Part shown: positions 15,726 through 22,594 of the stretch, one piece after another
How the letters are laid out: each line of letters starts with the position of its first letter
Position numbering within the stretch: the first letter of the stretch is position 1
From: an uncultured Lachnospiraceae bacterium
GTDB taxonomy: Bacteria; Bacillota; Clostridia; Lachnospirales; Lachnospiraceae
Length of the DNA stretch: 23,493 bases
Reading direction: 5' to 3'
Assembly: GCA_910587765.1 (NCBI GenBank)
Contig: CAJUNR010000032.1
Span: 1-23,493 of the forward strand
Notes under the pieces: generated by a model
The model's database searches: none
The model's input: the letters and a program-made list of their open reading frames with translations, nothing else
What the model was told of the DNA's origin: nothing
Position numbers and translations under genes: made by a program

Positions 15726-16046
15726 ATGGATTATCATGCATTAGGGAAAAGAATTCGGGAAGAACGTCTAAGGCTGAATCTGACCCAGGAAAAATTAGCA
15801 GAAGAGGTCGGAGTATCCACTGCCTACATTGGTCAGATTGAGCGGGGCGAAAGAAGTCTGACACTGGACAAGCTGGTAAAAGTGGTAAACCGTCTGGGAG
15901 TTACGATCGACTTCCTTCTGGCTGATTATGTGATAGCGACGGACGACACCAGCATAAACCTCTTAATTCAGCTCATGCATGACCGCACGGCTGAAGAGAA
16001 GACACTGGCAATCAATTTGCTGAAAGTTTTATTTGCGAACAAATAA
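15726..16046 (+). CDS. XRE-family helix-turn-helix transcriptional regulator
   Basis: This 106-residue cytoplasmic protein has a Cro/CI-type helix-turn-helix at about residues 6-62: LGKRIREERLRLNLTQEKLA is followed by the recognition helix VSTAYIGQIERGERS and then LDKLVKVVNRLGVTIDFLL. The remaining 40 residues are helical and could form a dimerisation segment. ATG at 15726 has AAAGGAAGG upstream at 15710-15718. The gene has its own strong promoter and terminator and no operon partner. The palindrome TTGAC-N6-GTCAA over its -35 box is a candidate autoregulatory operator. The regulated genes are unknown. No toxin or phage gene lies next to it, so an antitoxin or phage-repressor role is not supported. 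Confidence 0.9.
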   Translation: MDYHALGKRIREERLRLNLTQEKLAEEVGVSTAYIGQIERGERSLTLDKLVKVVNRLGVTIDFLLADYVIATDDTSINLLIQLMHDRTAEEKTLAINLLKVLFANK

Positions 16047-16063
16047 GTCCTTTCTTTAATTTC

Positions 16064-16096
16064 AAAAGGGAATACCGCACCGGCGGCGTTCCCTTT
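16064..16096. terminator. Terminator of the XRE gene, possibly bidirectional
   Basis: AAAAGGGAA (from 16064) pairs with TTCCCTTTTT through a stem with CCGC/GCGG pairs inside. The hairpin is followed by a T run on the plus strand and by TTTTG on the minus strand, so it could also end the GTPase operon that converges from the right. Confidence 0.8.
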
Positions 16097-16194
16097 TTCT
16101 GCATGCGCAAAAATCCTCCAGGAAGAGCCTTCCCGCCGTGCGCGGCCGGCCGGGGGAAACCGTCTCCCCCCTCGGCTTTTCTGCGCGGCTCCGG

Positions 16195-17133
16195 TCAGAA
16201 ATAGACCAGCTCTTCCTCCGGTTTTTCCGCCTTCCTGATGTTCACGGAATGAAGGACAATCCCTTCCTCTCCATTGTACTCCTCCCGTCTCTCCACCTGC
16301 GCCCTGGCCGTCACCTTAATCCACTGTCTCTGTTTCAGGCGGTCCACATAGGCGGAGCGGCACAGAAAGCCGATAAAGGCCGTATCGTCCGCACAGCAGG
16401 TCATCGCCATGCGTCCGGGGACGAAATACCCCTCCGGCAGACGCTTCCCCGTGTAGGCCATGGCAGTGAAGCAGAGCGTCTTCCCCTCATATTTCTCCGG
16501 ATGGTCCATGGCGTCAATATACCAGATCCCGTAATCCTCATCCTCGATCTCGATCACTTCCGCCTCCAGATCGAACGGCAGCTCCTCCTCGAACTGAAGC
16601 AGGCTGCCGTCCTCTCTCTCGAACACCACCTGGGCTTTCGGATTCACCGCACGCATGTTCCGCTTGTACGTGGCGGCCGGCGTGTCGTCTCCGCTCCGAT
16701 TGAAGATAATCAGATCCGAATCCTTCGCCATCTCCATGAAAAGAGATTTCATATTTTTCAGATAGACGTCGAAGGTCGACGCGTCGACCACCGTGATGAC
16801 CTGCGCCACGAACCATCCTTTGGGCATATACATATCCCGCAGGAAATCCATTCCCCACATACAGTTGTATTCCAGGACAATCTGCGTGGGTTTGTACTTT
16901 TTCTGACACTCTGTCAGAAATTTCTCGTTAAATTCGCTCTTGTCCTCCAGCATCACCAGAGTGGCGTTGGCCTGCTGCAGCGCCTCCTCGTCGTATTCTT
17001 CTATTCCTTCCTCACAGGCAAGGACCAGATTGCGCTCTCCTCCGGAGAAATATTCATCCGCCAGCGTCTCCAGCGCGAACCGGGTCTTGCCGCCTTCCAA
17101 AAATCCATGAATCACAAATACGGGAATTTTCAT
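16195..17133 (-). CDS. CobW-type GTPase fused to a YcgQ/TIGR03943-like C-terminal domain
   Basis: This 312-residue protein has a COG0523-like GTPase at residues 1-200, with P-loop GFLEGGKT at 10-17, a Walker B-like strand IVLEYNCMWGMD, a VITVVDASTFD switch segment, and IIFNRSGDD where NKxD is expected. The CxCC metal motif is missing. The last 100 residues (YEGKTLCFTAMAYTG, then FVPGRMAMTCCADDTAFIG, then WIKVTARAQVE) resemble the soluble C-terminal domain of TIGR03943/YcgQ proteins, which in other Firmicutes are separate partners of CobW GTPases and of the permease YcgR. ATG at 17133 has AGGAG upstream. It starts 28 bases after the stop of the His-rich GTPase gene, so they form an operon. A metal-related, probably zinc, role is inference. 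The fusion call rests on remembered motifs. Confidence 0.72.
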   Translation of the reverse strand: MKIPVFVIHGFLEGGKTRFALETLADEYFSGGERNLVLACEEGIEEYDEEALQQANATLVMLEDKSEFNEKFLTECQKKYKPTQIVLEYNCMWGMDFLRDMYMPKGWFVAQVITVVDASTFDVYLKNMKSLFMEMAKDSDLIIFNRSGDDTPAATYKRNMRAVNPKAQVVFEREDGSLLQFEEELPFDLEAEVIEIEDEDYGIWYIDAMDHPEKYEGKTLCFTAMAYTGKRLPEGYFVPGRMAMTCCADDTAFIGFLCRSAYVDRLKQRQWIKVTARAQVERREEYNGEEGIVLHSVNIRKAEKPEEELVYF

Positions 17134-17161
17134 AATTCGATTCTCCTGCTGCAAACGGCGC

Positions 17162-18301
17162 TCAGACAAGCTCAAAAAGCTTCTCCAGCTCCTCTCCGTT
17201 CAGATGGGATCCGATCACGCAGAGACGGCCGGTGTAGTCCGCTTCTCCATGGCGCACCTCATACTCCTCGGGGACCATATCAAAATGCAGCCAGCCGCCC
17301 TCCGTACAGGGCACGATCCCCTTGGCGCGCAGGATGATTCCGCAGTCATCGTCTTTTGAAAGCTTCTCAAGGATTCCGCGAAGCTTCTCCTCACTGTAGC
17401 TGTGCGGCGTCTCTTTTCCCCAGCTTGCAAATATTTCGTCCGCATGGTGGTGATGATGGTCGTGTCCGTGGTCATGGCAGCCGCAGCCGTCGTCGTGGTG
17501 ATGATGATCGTGGGCATGATGCTCATGCTCATGGTCGTGAGCATGTTCATGATCGTGAGGATGATCGTGCCCGTGGTCATGGTCGTGATCGTGAGGATGA
17601 TCGTGCCCGTGAGCATGCTCATGATCGTGAGGATGATTGTGGTCGTGGTCATGATGATGGTCATGTTCATGACCGTGCAGTACGGCTTCCTCTTTCAGAA
17701 GCAGATCCTGATGGCGCAGGGCCGCAAGGATCTGTTCGCCTTTCAGCTCTTCCCACGGAGTGGTGATGATCGTCGCCGTCTGATTTTTCTCCTGCAGCAT
17801 CTTCACGCACGCTTCCAGCTTCTCCTTCGACATCTTCTGCGTGCGGCTGATCACGATCGTCCCCGCGTGTTCCACCTGATTATTGAAAAATTCTCCGAAA
17901 TTCTTCATATACATCCGGCATTTCTGTCCGTCCACGACGGTCACGGAGCTGTTGAGCTCCACAGGCTCATGCGCCGCCACTCCTTGCACGGCTTTGGTGA
18001 CATCCGACAGCTTGCCCACGCCGGAAGGCTCGATCAGAATACGGTCCGGCGCATATGTCTCAATCACTTCTTTGAGCGCGGCGCCGAAGTCTCCCACCAG
18101 AGAGCAGCAGATGCATCCGGAATTCATCTCCGTGATCTGTATGCCCGCCTCCTTTAAAAATCCTCCGTCGATGCCGATCTCTCCAAATTCATTCTCGATC
18201 AGAACAATCTTCTCTCCCGCGAACACTTCCTTCAGCATCTTTTTAATCAGCGTCGTCTTGCCGGCTCCCAGAAAACCGGAAATAATCTCAATCTTTGTCA
18301 T
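17162..18301 (-). CDS. CobW/COG0523 GTPase with long histidine-rich metal-binding loop
   Basis: This 379-residue protein is a COG0523 GTPase, a family that delivers metals such as zinc, cobalt or nickel to client proteins using GTP hydrolysis. The P-loop GFLGAGKTT is at 9-17, IENEFGEIGIDG at about 35-46, the CxCC metal site GCICC at 62-66, and IEPSGVG at 90-96. The usual NKxD guanine motif reads SRTQK instead. Residues 208-290 are a His/Asp-rich stretch built from HDHPHDHEHAH-type units, with a GCGC pair, likely a metal store or sensor. The C-terminal CobW_C domain follows (ILRAKGIVPCTEGGWLHFDM). ATG at 18301 has AAAGGAG six bases before it. The gene leads a two-gene operon with the fused GTPase at 16195-17133. 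No Zur box was identified. Confidence 0.9.
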   Translation of the reverse strand: MTKIEIISGFLGAGKTTLIKKMLKEVFAGEKIVLIENEFGEIGIDGGFLKEAGIQITEMNSGCICCSLVGDFGAALKEVIETYAPDRILIEPSGVGKLSDVTKAVQGVAAHEPVELNSSVTVVDGQKCRMYMKNFGEFFNNQVEHAGTIVISRTQKMSKEKLEACVKMLQEKNQTATIITTPWEELKGEQILAALRHQDLLLKEEAVLHGHEHDHHHDHDHNHPHDHEHAHGHDHPHDHDHDHGHDHPHDHEHAHDHEHEHHAHDHHHHDDGCGCHDHGHDHHHHHADEIFASWGKETPHSYSEEKLRGILEKLSKDDDCGIILRAKGIVPCTEGGWLHFDMVPEEYEVRHGEADYTGRLCVIGSHLNGEELEKLFELV

Positions 18302-18391
18302 AATCTGCTCCTTTCTTCGTCTCCGGATCGAACGCTGCCGCCGATCCGTTTCCGCACCGGACCAAAAAAGAACATCTGTCCGGCCCCGTAA

Positions 18392-18444
18392 ACGAAGCCC
18401 TCGAAAAGCCTGCCTGTCCCGGCAGTCCTCCCAAGGGCTTTCGT
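18392..18444 (-). terminator. Terminator-like hairpin after rplT
   Basis: ACGAAGCCCT (18392-18401) pairs with AGGGCTTTCGT (18434-18444) with one bulge, and CTGCC/GGCAG pairs inside. Only GTTTACG follows on the minus strand, so the T run is weak. It probably ends the infC-rpmI-rplT transcript, at least in part. Confidence 0.45.
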
Positions 18445-18456
18445 ACCAAACGATCC

Positions 18457-18816
18457 TTATTGACTCAGCGCATTTTTCGCAGTCTCTGCCAGTGCGGTAA
18501 AGGATGCGGCGTCATTGACCGCCATATCCGCAAGGATCTTCCTGTTCATCTCCACTCCCGCAGTCTTCAGGCCGTACATGAACCGGCTGTAAGACAGACC
18601 GTTCATACGCGCCGCCGCATTGATACGCGCGATCCAGAGCTGTCTGAACTGACGTTTTCTCTGCTTGCGTCCCGCATAAGCGCTGGTCAGCGCTCTCATA
18701 ACGGACTGCTTTGCAATCCGGTACTGCTTGCTTCTTGCGCCTCTGTAGCCCTTCGCGAGCTTCAATACTCTATTGTGTTTCTTTTTAGCGTTTAATCCGC
18801 CCTTCACTCTTGCCAT
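18457..18816 (-). CDS. rplT: 50S ribosomal protein L20
   Basis: This 119-residue protein is ribosomal protein L20, an early assembly protein that binds 23S rRNA and often represses its own operon. The start MARVKGGLNAKKKHNRVLKL, the KGYRGARSKQYRIAKQSVM segment and the RQLWIARINAAARMNGLSYS core are diagnostic, and the length is standard. AAGGAGG precedes the ATG at 18816. It is the last gene of infC-rpmI-rplT, 27 bases after rpmI. Confidence 0.99.
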   Translation of the reverse strand: MARVKGGLNAKKKHNRVLKLAKGYRGARSKQYRIAKQSVMRALTSAYAGRKQRKRQFRQLWIARINAAARMNGLSYSRFMYGLKTAGVEMNRKILADMAVNDAASFTALAETAKNALSQ

Positions 18817-18843
18817 TTTTCTTCCTCCTTAACTGTCAAAACC

Positions 18844-19041
18844 TTATAAATACGGTAAAATCTTCTTCATGTTCTTAACATTGGTCGCATCTGTAATCGT
18901 AGATTTTCTGAGATTTCTCTTTCTCTTCTGAGATTTTTTAGTTAAGATATGGCTCTTGTAAGCTTTCATTCTTTTTAACTGTCCGGTTCCGGTCTTTTTA
19001 AAACGTTTTGCAGCTGCTCTGCTTGTCTTTACCTTTGGCAT
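18844..19041 (-). CDS. rpmI: 50S ribosomal protein L35
   Basis: This 65-residue, very basic protein is L35: MPKVKTSRAAAKRFKKTGTG starts it, and HILTKKSQKRKRNLRK is the conserved core. ATG at 19041 has AGGAGG nine bases upstream; a longer in-frame extension has no site. It sits between infC and rplT, as in most bacteria. Two GC-rich hairpins in the 108-base gap from infC may be translational control sites. Confidence 0.99.
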   Translation of the reverse strand: MPKVKTSRAAAKRFKKTGTGQLKRMKAYKSHILTKKSQKRKRNLRKSTITDATNVKNMKKILPYL

Positions 19042-19077
19042 ATGTTGATTCCTCCTGTAAATTGATTCTATAATTGC

Positions 19078-19124
19078 CCAGTCCCCGGGGGCTGGCATAA
19101 CTTACCGGTCCCCCGTGAGGGACC
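19078..19124 (-). promoter_or_regulatory. Twin GC hairpins between infC and rpmI
   Basis: CCAGTCCCC pairs with GGGGGCTGG (19078-19095), and GGTCCC pairs with GGGACC (19107-19124). Both share a GTCCC core and lie just upstream of the rpmI ribosome binding site. In other bacteria L20 binds RNA in this part of the operon, so these may be binding sites; that is inference. No T run follows, so they are unlikely terminators. Confidence 0.4.
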
Positions 19125-19149
19125 TGCCTTTTACAGCTTTCTGGATAAG

Positions 19150-19659
19150 TTAATTACGTTTTTCACTGAAAAACATGGTCATGCTGCGGCCTTCCATCTT
19201 CGGCGCTCTGTCGACAACCGCGATATCCGAGAGTTTCTCGGCAAACACGTCCAGGATCCGCTTACTGCTCTGCACATGCGCCATCTCACGTCCACGGAAA
19301 CGCAGGGTAACCTTTACCTTGTCACCCTTCTGAATGAACTTCCTTGCCGCATTGACCTTTGTATTCAGATCGTTGTCGTCAATATTCGGAGACAGACGAA
19401 CTTCTTTGATTTCGATGGTTTTCTGTTTCTTTCTTGCTTCCTTCTCTTTTCTCGCAAGCTCATACCGATACTTTCCGTAATCGATGATCTTACATACCGG
19501 CGGCTTTGCGGTAGGAGCAATCTTTACCAGATCCAGCTCAGCCTCCCTCGCCATTCTCATCGCCTCACTGGCAGACATAATGCCTAACTGTTCTCCATCC
19601 CGGCCGATCAGTCGAATTTCCCGATCCCTGATCTGCTCATTAATCATTAATTCGCTAAT
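19150..19659 (-). CDS. infC: Translation initiation factor IF-3, with AUU start
   Basis: IF-3 binds the 30S subunit, prevents early joining of 50S and checks the start codon and initiator tRNA. The 169-residue protein shows MINEQIRDREIRLIGRDGEQ at the N-terminus, the PPVCKIIDYGKYRYELARKE linker, RLSPNIDDNDLNTKVNAARK and VTLRFRGREMAH in the C-domain. I place the start at an ATT codon (19659-19657). GGAGGTG at 19667-19673 is seven bases from it but 19 bases from the first ATG (19647). AUU starts for infC are known and allow IF-3 to repress its own translation by rejecting poor starts. The gene leads infC-rpmI-rplT and has an attenuator leader. Confidence 0.93.
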   Translation of the reverse strand: MSELMINEQIRDREIRLIGRDGEQLGIMSASEAMRMAREAELDLVKIAPTAKPPVCKIIDYGKYRYELARKEKEARKKQKTIEIKEVRLSPNIDDNDLNTKVNAARKFIQKGDKVKVTLRFRGREMAHVQSSKRILDVFAEKLSDIAVVDRAPKMEGRSMTMFFSEKRN

Positions 19660-19812
19660 AACTGTACACCTCCGCGCAAAAAAAAGTGGATAGAAAACTA
19701 TCCACTTCACATGCAAAATAAATATGCGGACGCATACTATCCTGTCCTATGAACCCGGGTCACCTCCTGTGCCAGGGTGAGAGTGGATACTCTTCTTTCA
19801 TTTCATAACCTT
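19660..19812 (-). ncRNA. infC leader with attenuator (L20-leader-like)
   Basis: The 150-base leader ends in a Rho-independent terminator: AAGTGGATAG and CTATCCACTT (19684-19707) with eight T on the minus strand. Upstream, minus-strand TATCCACTC (about 19781-19789) is complementary to the AGTGGATA arm of that terminator, so an alternative antiterminator pairing can form. Between them a CTCACC/GGTGA hairpin and an ACCCGGGT palindrome are present. This design fits the ribosomal protein L20 leaders of Firmicutes infC operons. Assignment to that Rfam family is from memory. Confidence 0.7.
19678..19707 (-). terminator. Attenuator terminator in the infC leader
   Basis: A perfect 10-bp stem with a four-base loop is followed on the minus strand by eight T, just before the infC ribosome binding site. 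Its position inside the leader marks it as a regulated, not a final, terminator. Confidence 0.85.
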
Positions 19813-19816
19813 GGAT

Positions 19817-19845
19817 AGTATAGCACAGGAACGTCCCGGTGTCAA
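19817..19845 (-). promoter_or_regulatory. infC operon promoter
   Basis: On the minus strand a perfect TTGACA (19845-19840) is followed after 17 bases by TATACT (19822-19817). Transcription should start near 19811. The right end of the promoter is 48 bases from the palindromic element at 19894. Confidence 0.9.
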
Positions 19846-19893
19846 CTGTTTTTCCGCAAACTTTGCGCCAATTTGCGCCAAGAAAGACTTATG

Positions 19894-20105
19894 TTACCTT
19901 TCACACCCACGCTAACGGGACGCCCGATGCGGACAGATAAGTCTTCAAGACCCCGCTCGCGCTTAATGAAGGGACGCAGCGGTATTTATGCCCTTTGGGT
20001 ACTAAGGGCGCAAAAAACACGCCCTAAGGACCGGCGCCCTTCAATGGGTCTTTCAGAATTATCTGTCCGCACCGGGCTGACATCGGCTAACGTGTGAAAA
20101 GTACC
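19894..20105 (-). mobile_element. Palindromic MITE-like element, copy 3 (complete, with target duplication)
   Basis: This 212-bp element is flanked by a perfect 9-bp direct repeat AGACTTATG (19885-19893 and 20106-20114). Its ends are related inverted repeats (TTACCTTTCACACC and, complemented, GGTACTTTTCACACG). GCGGACAGATAA (19929-19940) pairs perfectly with 20059-20070. A 37-bp block from about 19949 and a 34-bp block ending near 20056 are identical to the reverse complement of copy 1. The apical stem reads CTAAGGGCG/CGCCCTAAG, changed on both sides relative to copy 1. No protein is encoded. It sits 16 bases after the stop of the ABC ATPase gene. Confidence 0.85.
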
Positions 20106-20129
20106 AGACTTATGAAAGAGCGGACGCCT

Positions 20130-20867
20130 TTACAGGACTTTCCCGAGGAAGCTCTTCAGCCTCTCGTTCTGCGGATGATCGAAGAAATTTTGCGGATCAT
20201 TCTGTTCCATCAGGATTCCATCCTCCAGAAATACCACCCGGTCCGCCACTTCCCTTGCAAATCCCATCTCATGAGTTACAACGGCCATCGTCATATGCTC
20301 CCTGGCCAGATCTCTCATAACCTGCAGCACTTCTCCCACCATCTCCGGATCCAGGGCGGAGGTCGGCTCGTCGAAGAGCATCACCTCCGGCTGCATGCAC
20401 AGCGCCCGCACAATGGCGATTCTCTGCTTCTGTCCCCCGGACAACTGGCTGGGATAGGCATGCGAACGATCCACAAGCCCCACGCGCTCCAGAAGCGTCA
20501 TGGCGTATTTCTCCGCCTCGTCCTGTGATTTTTTCAGAAGCTTCACCGGCCCGATCGTCATATTTTTCAGGATATCCATATGTGGGAAGAGATTAAAATG
20601 CTGGAACACCATCCCCATCTTCTGACGGTGAAGATCGATGTCCACTTTTTTCTCCGTAATGTCCACATCCTTAAAGTAGATATGCCCTCCCGTCGGAGCC
20701 TCCAGGAGATTCAGGCAGCGCAGAAACGTGCTCTTTCCCGAACCCGACGGCCCGATGATGACGACCACCTCTCCCTCGTGAATGTCCAGATCAATCCCTT
20801 TCAGCACTTCCTTGCCGGAAAAACTCTTGCGGACGCCCTCCGCCCGGATCAGTACCTTATCGTTCAC
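20130..20867 (-). CDS. Polar amino acid ABC transporter ATP-binding protein (GlnQ type)
   Basis: This 245-residue ATPase powers uptake of a polar amino acid. Walker A is GPSGSGKST at 39-47, the Q-loop is VFQHFNLFPHM, the signature is LSGGQKQR, Walker B is VMLFDEPTSALD and the switch is VTHEM. The LFPHMDILKN and HPQNERLKSFL signatures fit the HisP/GlnQ subgroup. The start is a GTG at 20867, ten bases after AGGAGG, and overlaps the last 11 bases of the permease gene, which suggests translational coupling. No terminator is seen before the palindromic element 16 bases downstream. The substrate cannot be read from this subunit. Confidence 0.95.
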   Translation of the reverse strand: MNDKVLIRAEGVRKSFSGKEVLKGIDLDIHEGEVVVIIGPSGSGKSTFLRCLNLLEAPTGGHIYFKDVDITEKKVDIDLHRQKMGMVFQHFNLFPHMDILKNMTIGPVKLLKKSQDEAEKYAMTLLERVGLVDRSHAYPSQLSGGQKQRIAIVRALCMQPEVMLFDEPTSALDPEMVGEVLQVMRDLAREHMTMAVVTHEMGFAREVADRVVFLEDGILMEQNDPQNFFDHPQNERLKSFLGKVL

Positions 20868-21546
20868 TCTGGTTCAGCCTCCTTTCCAGCATGGATACCA
20901 GCTTGCTGAATCCGAGGACCAGAGCCAGATAGACGAGCGCCACGCCGATCAGCGGCATGAACGCGTCGTAGGTCCGGCTTCTTATAATGTCGCCGCCCTT
21001 GGTCAGATCCTGCAGGGCAATGTATCCGGATATGGAAGTCTCCTTCAGGAGCACGATGAACTCGTTGCCCAGTGCCGGCAGCACGTTTTTAAACGCCTGC
21101 GGCAGGACAATATACCACATCGTCTGGGCATAGCTGAAGCCGATGCTCCGTCCGGCCTCCATCTGTCCGATATCAATGGACATAATACCCGCCCTGCAGA
21201 TCTCCGCCACATATGCTCCCGAATTTACACCGAACGCCAGCACGGCCACGAGAACCTTGCTGACATTCATGGAACCGAAGATCACAAAATAAATGATCAG
21301 AAGCTGAACGACGACCGGGGTCCCACGAATGACGGTCAGATATACCTGGCACAGTGCGTTCAGGATCCGGAACTTTCCCGTCCGGTCATGAGTGGAACGG
21401 ATGATCGCAACGATAAAGCCGAGCAGGATACCGATCAGCGTGGCGAGCAGCGTCACTTCCAGAGTGACGTACAGCCCGTCCCACAGATACCTCCAGCGGT
21501 CATCCTGAATAAAATTCTGATAAAAGCGCTCCTGAATACTCCCCAT
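20857..21546 (-). CDS. Amino acid ABC transporter permease (HisM/GlnP family)
   Basis: This 229-residue inner-membrane protein forms the channel of the transporter. Hydrophobic segments lie at about 20-50, 68-95, 100-125, 150-175 and 200-222. The EAA loop that docks the ATPase reads EAGRSIGFSYAQTMWYIVLP, and the YLTVIRGTPVVVQLLI segment is typical of the family. AAAGGATG precedes the ATG at 21546, which starts ten bases after the binding-protein stop. Only one permease gene is present, so the channel should be a homodimer. Confidence 0.95.
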   Translation of the reverse strand: MGSIQERFYQNFIQDDRWRYLWDGLYVTLEVTLLATLIGILLGFIVAIIRSTHDRTGKFRILNALCQVYLTVIRGTPVVVQLLIIYFVIFGSMNVSKVLVAVLAFGVNSGAYVAEICRAGIMSIDIGQMEAGRSIGFSYAQTMWYIVLPQAFKNVLPALGNEFIVLLKETSISGYIALQDLTKGGDIIRSRTYDAFMPLIGVALVYLALVLGFSKLVSMLERRLNQSER

Positions 21547-21556
21547 AGTTCATCCT

Positions 21557-22312
21557 TTACTCTGCCGTAATGTATTTGTCAATGATGCCCTTTACGGTTC
21601 CGTCCGCGATGATTGCGTCCAGCGCCTTGTTGACATCGTCAAGCAGTTCCGCGTTGCCCTTTGCCACTGCGATGGCATACTCCTCGACCGCAAATTCCTC
21701 TTCCAGAATCTTCAGTCCCTCCGCCTTGGAGACGAACTGTTTCGCCGGCTCGTTGTCGATCACTACCGCGTCGATGGAACCGTTGGCCAGCGCCTGCACC
21801 GCGTCCATACCTTTATTGTACTGTTCCACCTCTGCGCCTTCCACATCGGAAGCGTAGATGTCGCCGGTCGTTCCGAGCTGAACGCCGATTTTCTTTCCCG
21901 CAAGATCATCCGCCCCGGTAATGTCGCTGCCTTCCTGAACGATGATCACCTGCGTCGCCGTCGTATACGGATCTGAGAAATCCACATTTTTCAGACGGTC
22001 CTCCGTTACCGTCATGCCGGCCGCTCCGATATGCGCCTTGCCAGAATTGACCGCGGCGATGATGGAATCAAACTCCATATCCTCCACCTGCAGCGTCAAA
22101 CCCAGTTTCTCCGCGATCGCCTGGGCGATCTCCACGTCAATGCCCACGATTTCGTCTCCTTCATGGTACTCATAGGGTTCAAACGCCGCATTTGTCGCCA
22201 TAATCAGAGCTTCTCCTCTGGACGGATTCTTGAAATTTTTGCTTCCGCCGCAGCCGGCAGCCGCCAGAGCGACACACGCGCACAACATCAAACTGACCAT
22301 TCTCTTTTTCAT
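21557..22312 (-). CDS. Amino acid ABC transporter substrate-binding lipoprotein
   Basis: This 251-residue protein captures the amino acid outside the cell and is anchored as a lipoprotein. The signal peptide ends in LAAAGC, with Cys21 as the lipidation site. Family 3 solute-binding motifs follow: GIDVEIAQAIAEKLGL, GAAGMTVTEDRLKNVDFSDP and IGVQLGTTGD. The substrate carboxylate and amine contacts of this fold usually lie in the GMTxTxxR and GTTGD loops, both of which are intact. AGAGG lies upstream of the ATG at 22312. It is the first gene of the operon, with a promoter at 22419-22446. Substrate is likely a polar amino acid; which one is not clear. Confidence 0.95.
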   Translation of the reverse strand: MKKRMVSLMLCACVALAAAGCGGSKNFKNPSRGEALIMATNAAFEPYEYHEGDEIVGIDVEIAQAIAEKLGLTLQVEDMEFDSIIAAVNSGKAHIGAAGMTVTEDRLKNVDFSDPYTTATQVIIVQEGSDITGADDLAGKKIGVQLGTTGDIYASDVEGAEVEQYNKGMDAVQALANGSIDAVVIDNEPAKQFVSKAEGLKILEEEFAVEEYAIAVAKGNAELLDDVNKALDAIIADGTVKGIIDKYITAE

Positions 22313-22418
22313 AAACTTTTCCTCTTTCCTTCATAATAAAAGCGCCGACTCCCCGCAGGCTGCGGAATCTCTTCTCCCGTCTGCTCGCCGGCTCTGACCC
22401 TTTGCAGGCCTATTGACA

Positions 22419-22446
22419 ATTATAATGATATCCTTCACAATTGCAA
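22419..22446 (-). promoter_or_regulatory. Promoter of the amino acid ABC operon
   Basis: On the minus strand TTGCAA (22446-22441) and a perfect TATAAT (22424-22419) are 16 bases apart. Transcription would start near 22412, leaving a 100-base leader with a small CCGCA/TGCGG hairpin at 22353-22365. Confidence 0.65.
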
Positions 22447-22508
22447 GCTTTTTTCTGTATTTCCTGCATATTTTGTGCATTTTTCATGAATAAATTTGCA
22501 TTTGAACC

Positions 22509-22567
22509 AAAAACAGGCCGCAGCCGGCAGGAGTACACAAGAATCTCCCGCAGCCACGGCCTGTTTT
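22509..22567 (-). terminator. Terminator of the ferredoxin gene
   Basis: AAAACAGGCC (22510-22519) pairs with GGCCTGTTTT (22558-22567), extended by GC-rich imperfect pairs ending in GGAG/CTCC. On the minus strand the hairpin ends in TTTTT. It lies about 28 bases after the ferredoxin stop codon. Confidence 0.88.
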
Positions 22568-22594
22568 GCAAAGCCAGAACTTCCGCACTGCTTT

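Noticed and set aside
16138..17337. Long plus-strand open frame opposite the GTPase genes
   Set aside because: It spans two real minus-strand genes and their gap, and shows no domain or start signal.
18324..18383. Zur-type or other metal operator upstream of the His-rich GTPase gene
   Set aside because: Inverted repeats CGGATCG/CGATCCG and CCGGAC/GTCCGG exist, but neither resembles a Zur box and no promoter can be placed next to them.
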